DNA from: Ignavibacteria bacterium
GTDB taxonomy: Bacteria; Bacteroidota; Ignavibacteria; Ignavibacteriales; Melioribacteraceae
Length of the DNA stretch: 6,399 bases
Assembly: GCA_027347545.1 (NCBI GenBank)
Contig: DAIEQT010000118.1
Coordinates: forward strand, 1-6,399
Reading direction: 5' to 3'
The position numbers and the translations under genes were made by a program. The notes below the pieces were generated by a model, which did no database searches, was not told where the DNA came from, and saw only the letters and a list, made by a program, of their open reading frames with translations. Below, piece after piece: positions 6,200-6,399 of this stretch (positions are counted from its first letter, which is position 1; each line of letters starts with the position of its first letter).

Positions 6200-6399
6200 A
6201 TGCAAACAAATGAACTCACCGGTAAAATAATCGGCGCCGCAATCGAAGTTCACAAACAACTTGGTCCGGGAATGCTTGAATCTGCTTATGAAGAATGTTT
6301 GTGTTATGAATTGTCTTTGTGTAGTCTTAAAGTAGAACGGCAAAAACCAATGCCGGTAGTTTATAAAGAAATCAAACTTGATTGTGGTTACAGAACAGA
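6200..6399 (+). CDS. GxxExxY family protein, 3'-truncated by the window edge
   Basis: The first 66 codons are present; family members are usually about 125-135 residues, so about half is missing. The family-defining motif is G-M-L-E-S-A-Y within LGPGMLESAYEECL (about 22-35). It is preceded by IIGAAIEVHKQ and followed by LKVERQKPMPVVYKEIKLDCGYR, all typical of the family. GxxExxY proteins are predicted to adopt a PD-(D/E)XK nuclease-like fold; no reaction is established to my knowledge. The catalytic-type motif usually lies in the missing half, so activity cannot be judged. An in-frame TAA at 6188 sits just before the ATG and fixes the start. No clear Shine-Dalgarno precedes it. Family members are often scattered singly, with no fixed neighbours. 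Here it is preceded by two structured repeats. Three cysteines fall within a short span (ECLCYELSLCSL), which may be a local peculiarity. Family call is very secure. Confidence 0.93.
   Translation, partial: MQTNELTGKIIGAAIEVHKQLGPGMLESAYEECLCYELSLCSLKVERQKPMPVVYKEIKLDCGYRT

Overview
The window is AT-rich bacterial chromosome carrying mostly housekeeping genes. It contains no plasmid, phage, CRISPR or insertion-sequence gene that I can recognise. Several traits suggest a free-living member of the Bacteroidota/Chlorobiota group, with Ignavibacteria-like genomes the best guess. These traits are the GxxExxY protein at the right edge, the intergenic repeat core TGAGCTTGTCGAA, AT-rich heptamer tandem repeats and GAGG-type ribosome sites on an AT-rich background. 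This placement is inference from recall and was not computed.

Layout from left to right. Positions 1-1933 (+) hold most of alanyl-tRNA synthetase (alaS); its N-terminal part lies off the left edge. A perfect 12-bp hairpin at 1939-1965 separates it from three genes on the minus strand. These are a small secreted acidic protein of unknown function (1976-2332), 3-methyladenine DNA glycosylase I (tag, 2472-3032) and a GabD1-type succinate-semialdehyde dehydrogenase (3100-4464). A 137-bp divergent intergenic region follows, with nested inverted repeats. Then comes a PIN-PhoH ATPase (4602-5939, +). A 260-bp non-coding stretch (5940-6199) holds a REP-like hairpin pair and a second, unrelated long stem-loop. 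The first half of a GxxExxY-family protein (6200 to the edge, +) ends the window.

The genes do not form one pathway. They cover translation (alaS), alkylation repair (tag), aldehyde oxidation (gabD1) and RNA metabolism (PIN-PhoH), plus two uncharacterised products. I found no clear new multi-gene system. The points most worth checking are the structured DNA and two oddities inside alaS. One oddity is an extra stretch of roughly 45 residues before the LYDTFGFP motif. The other is a 7-bp tandem repeat that, read as protein, falls in register with the coiled-coil heptads of the C-terminal region.
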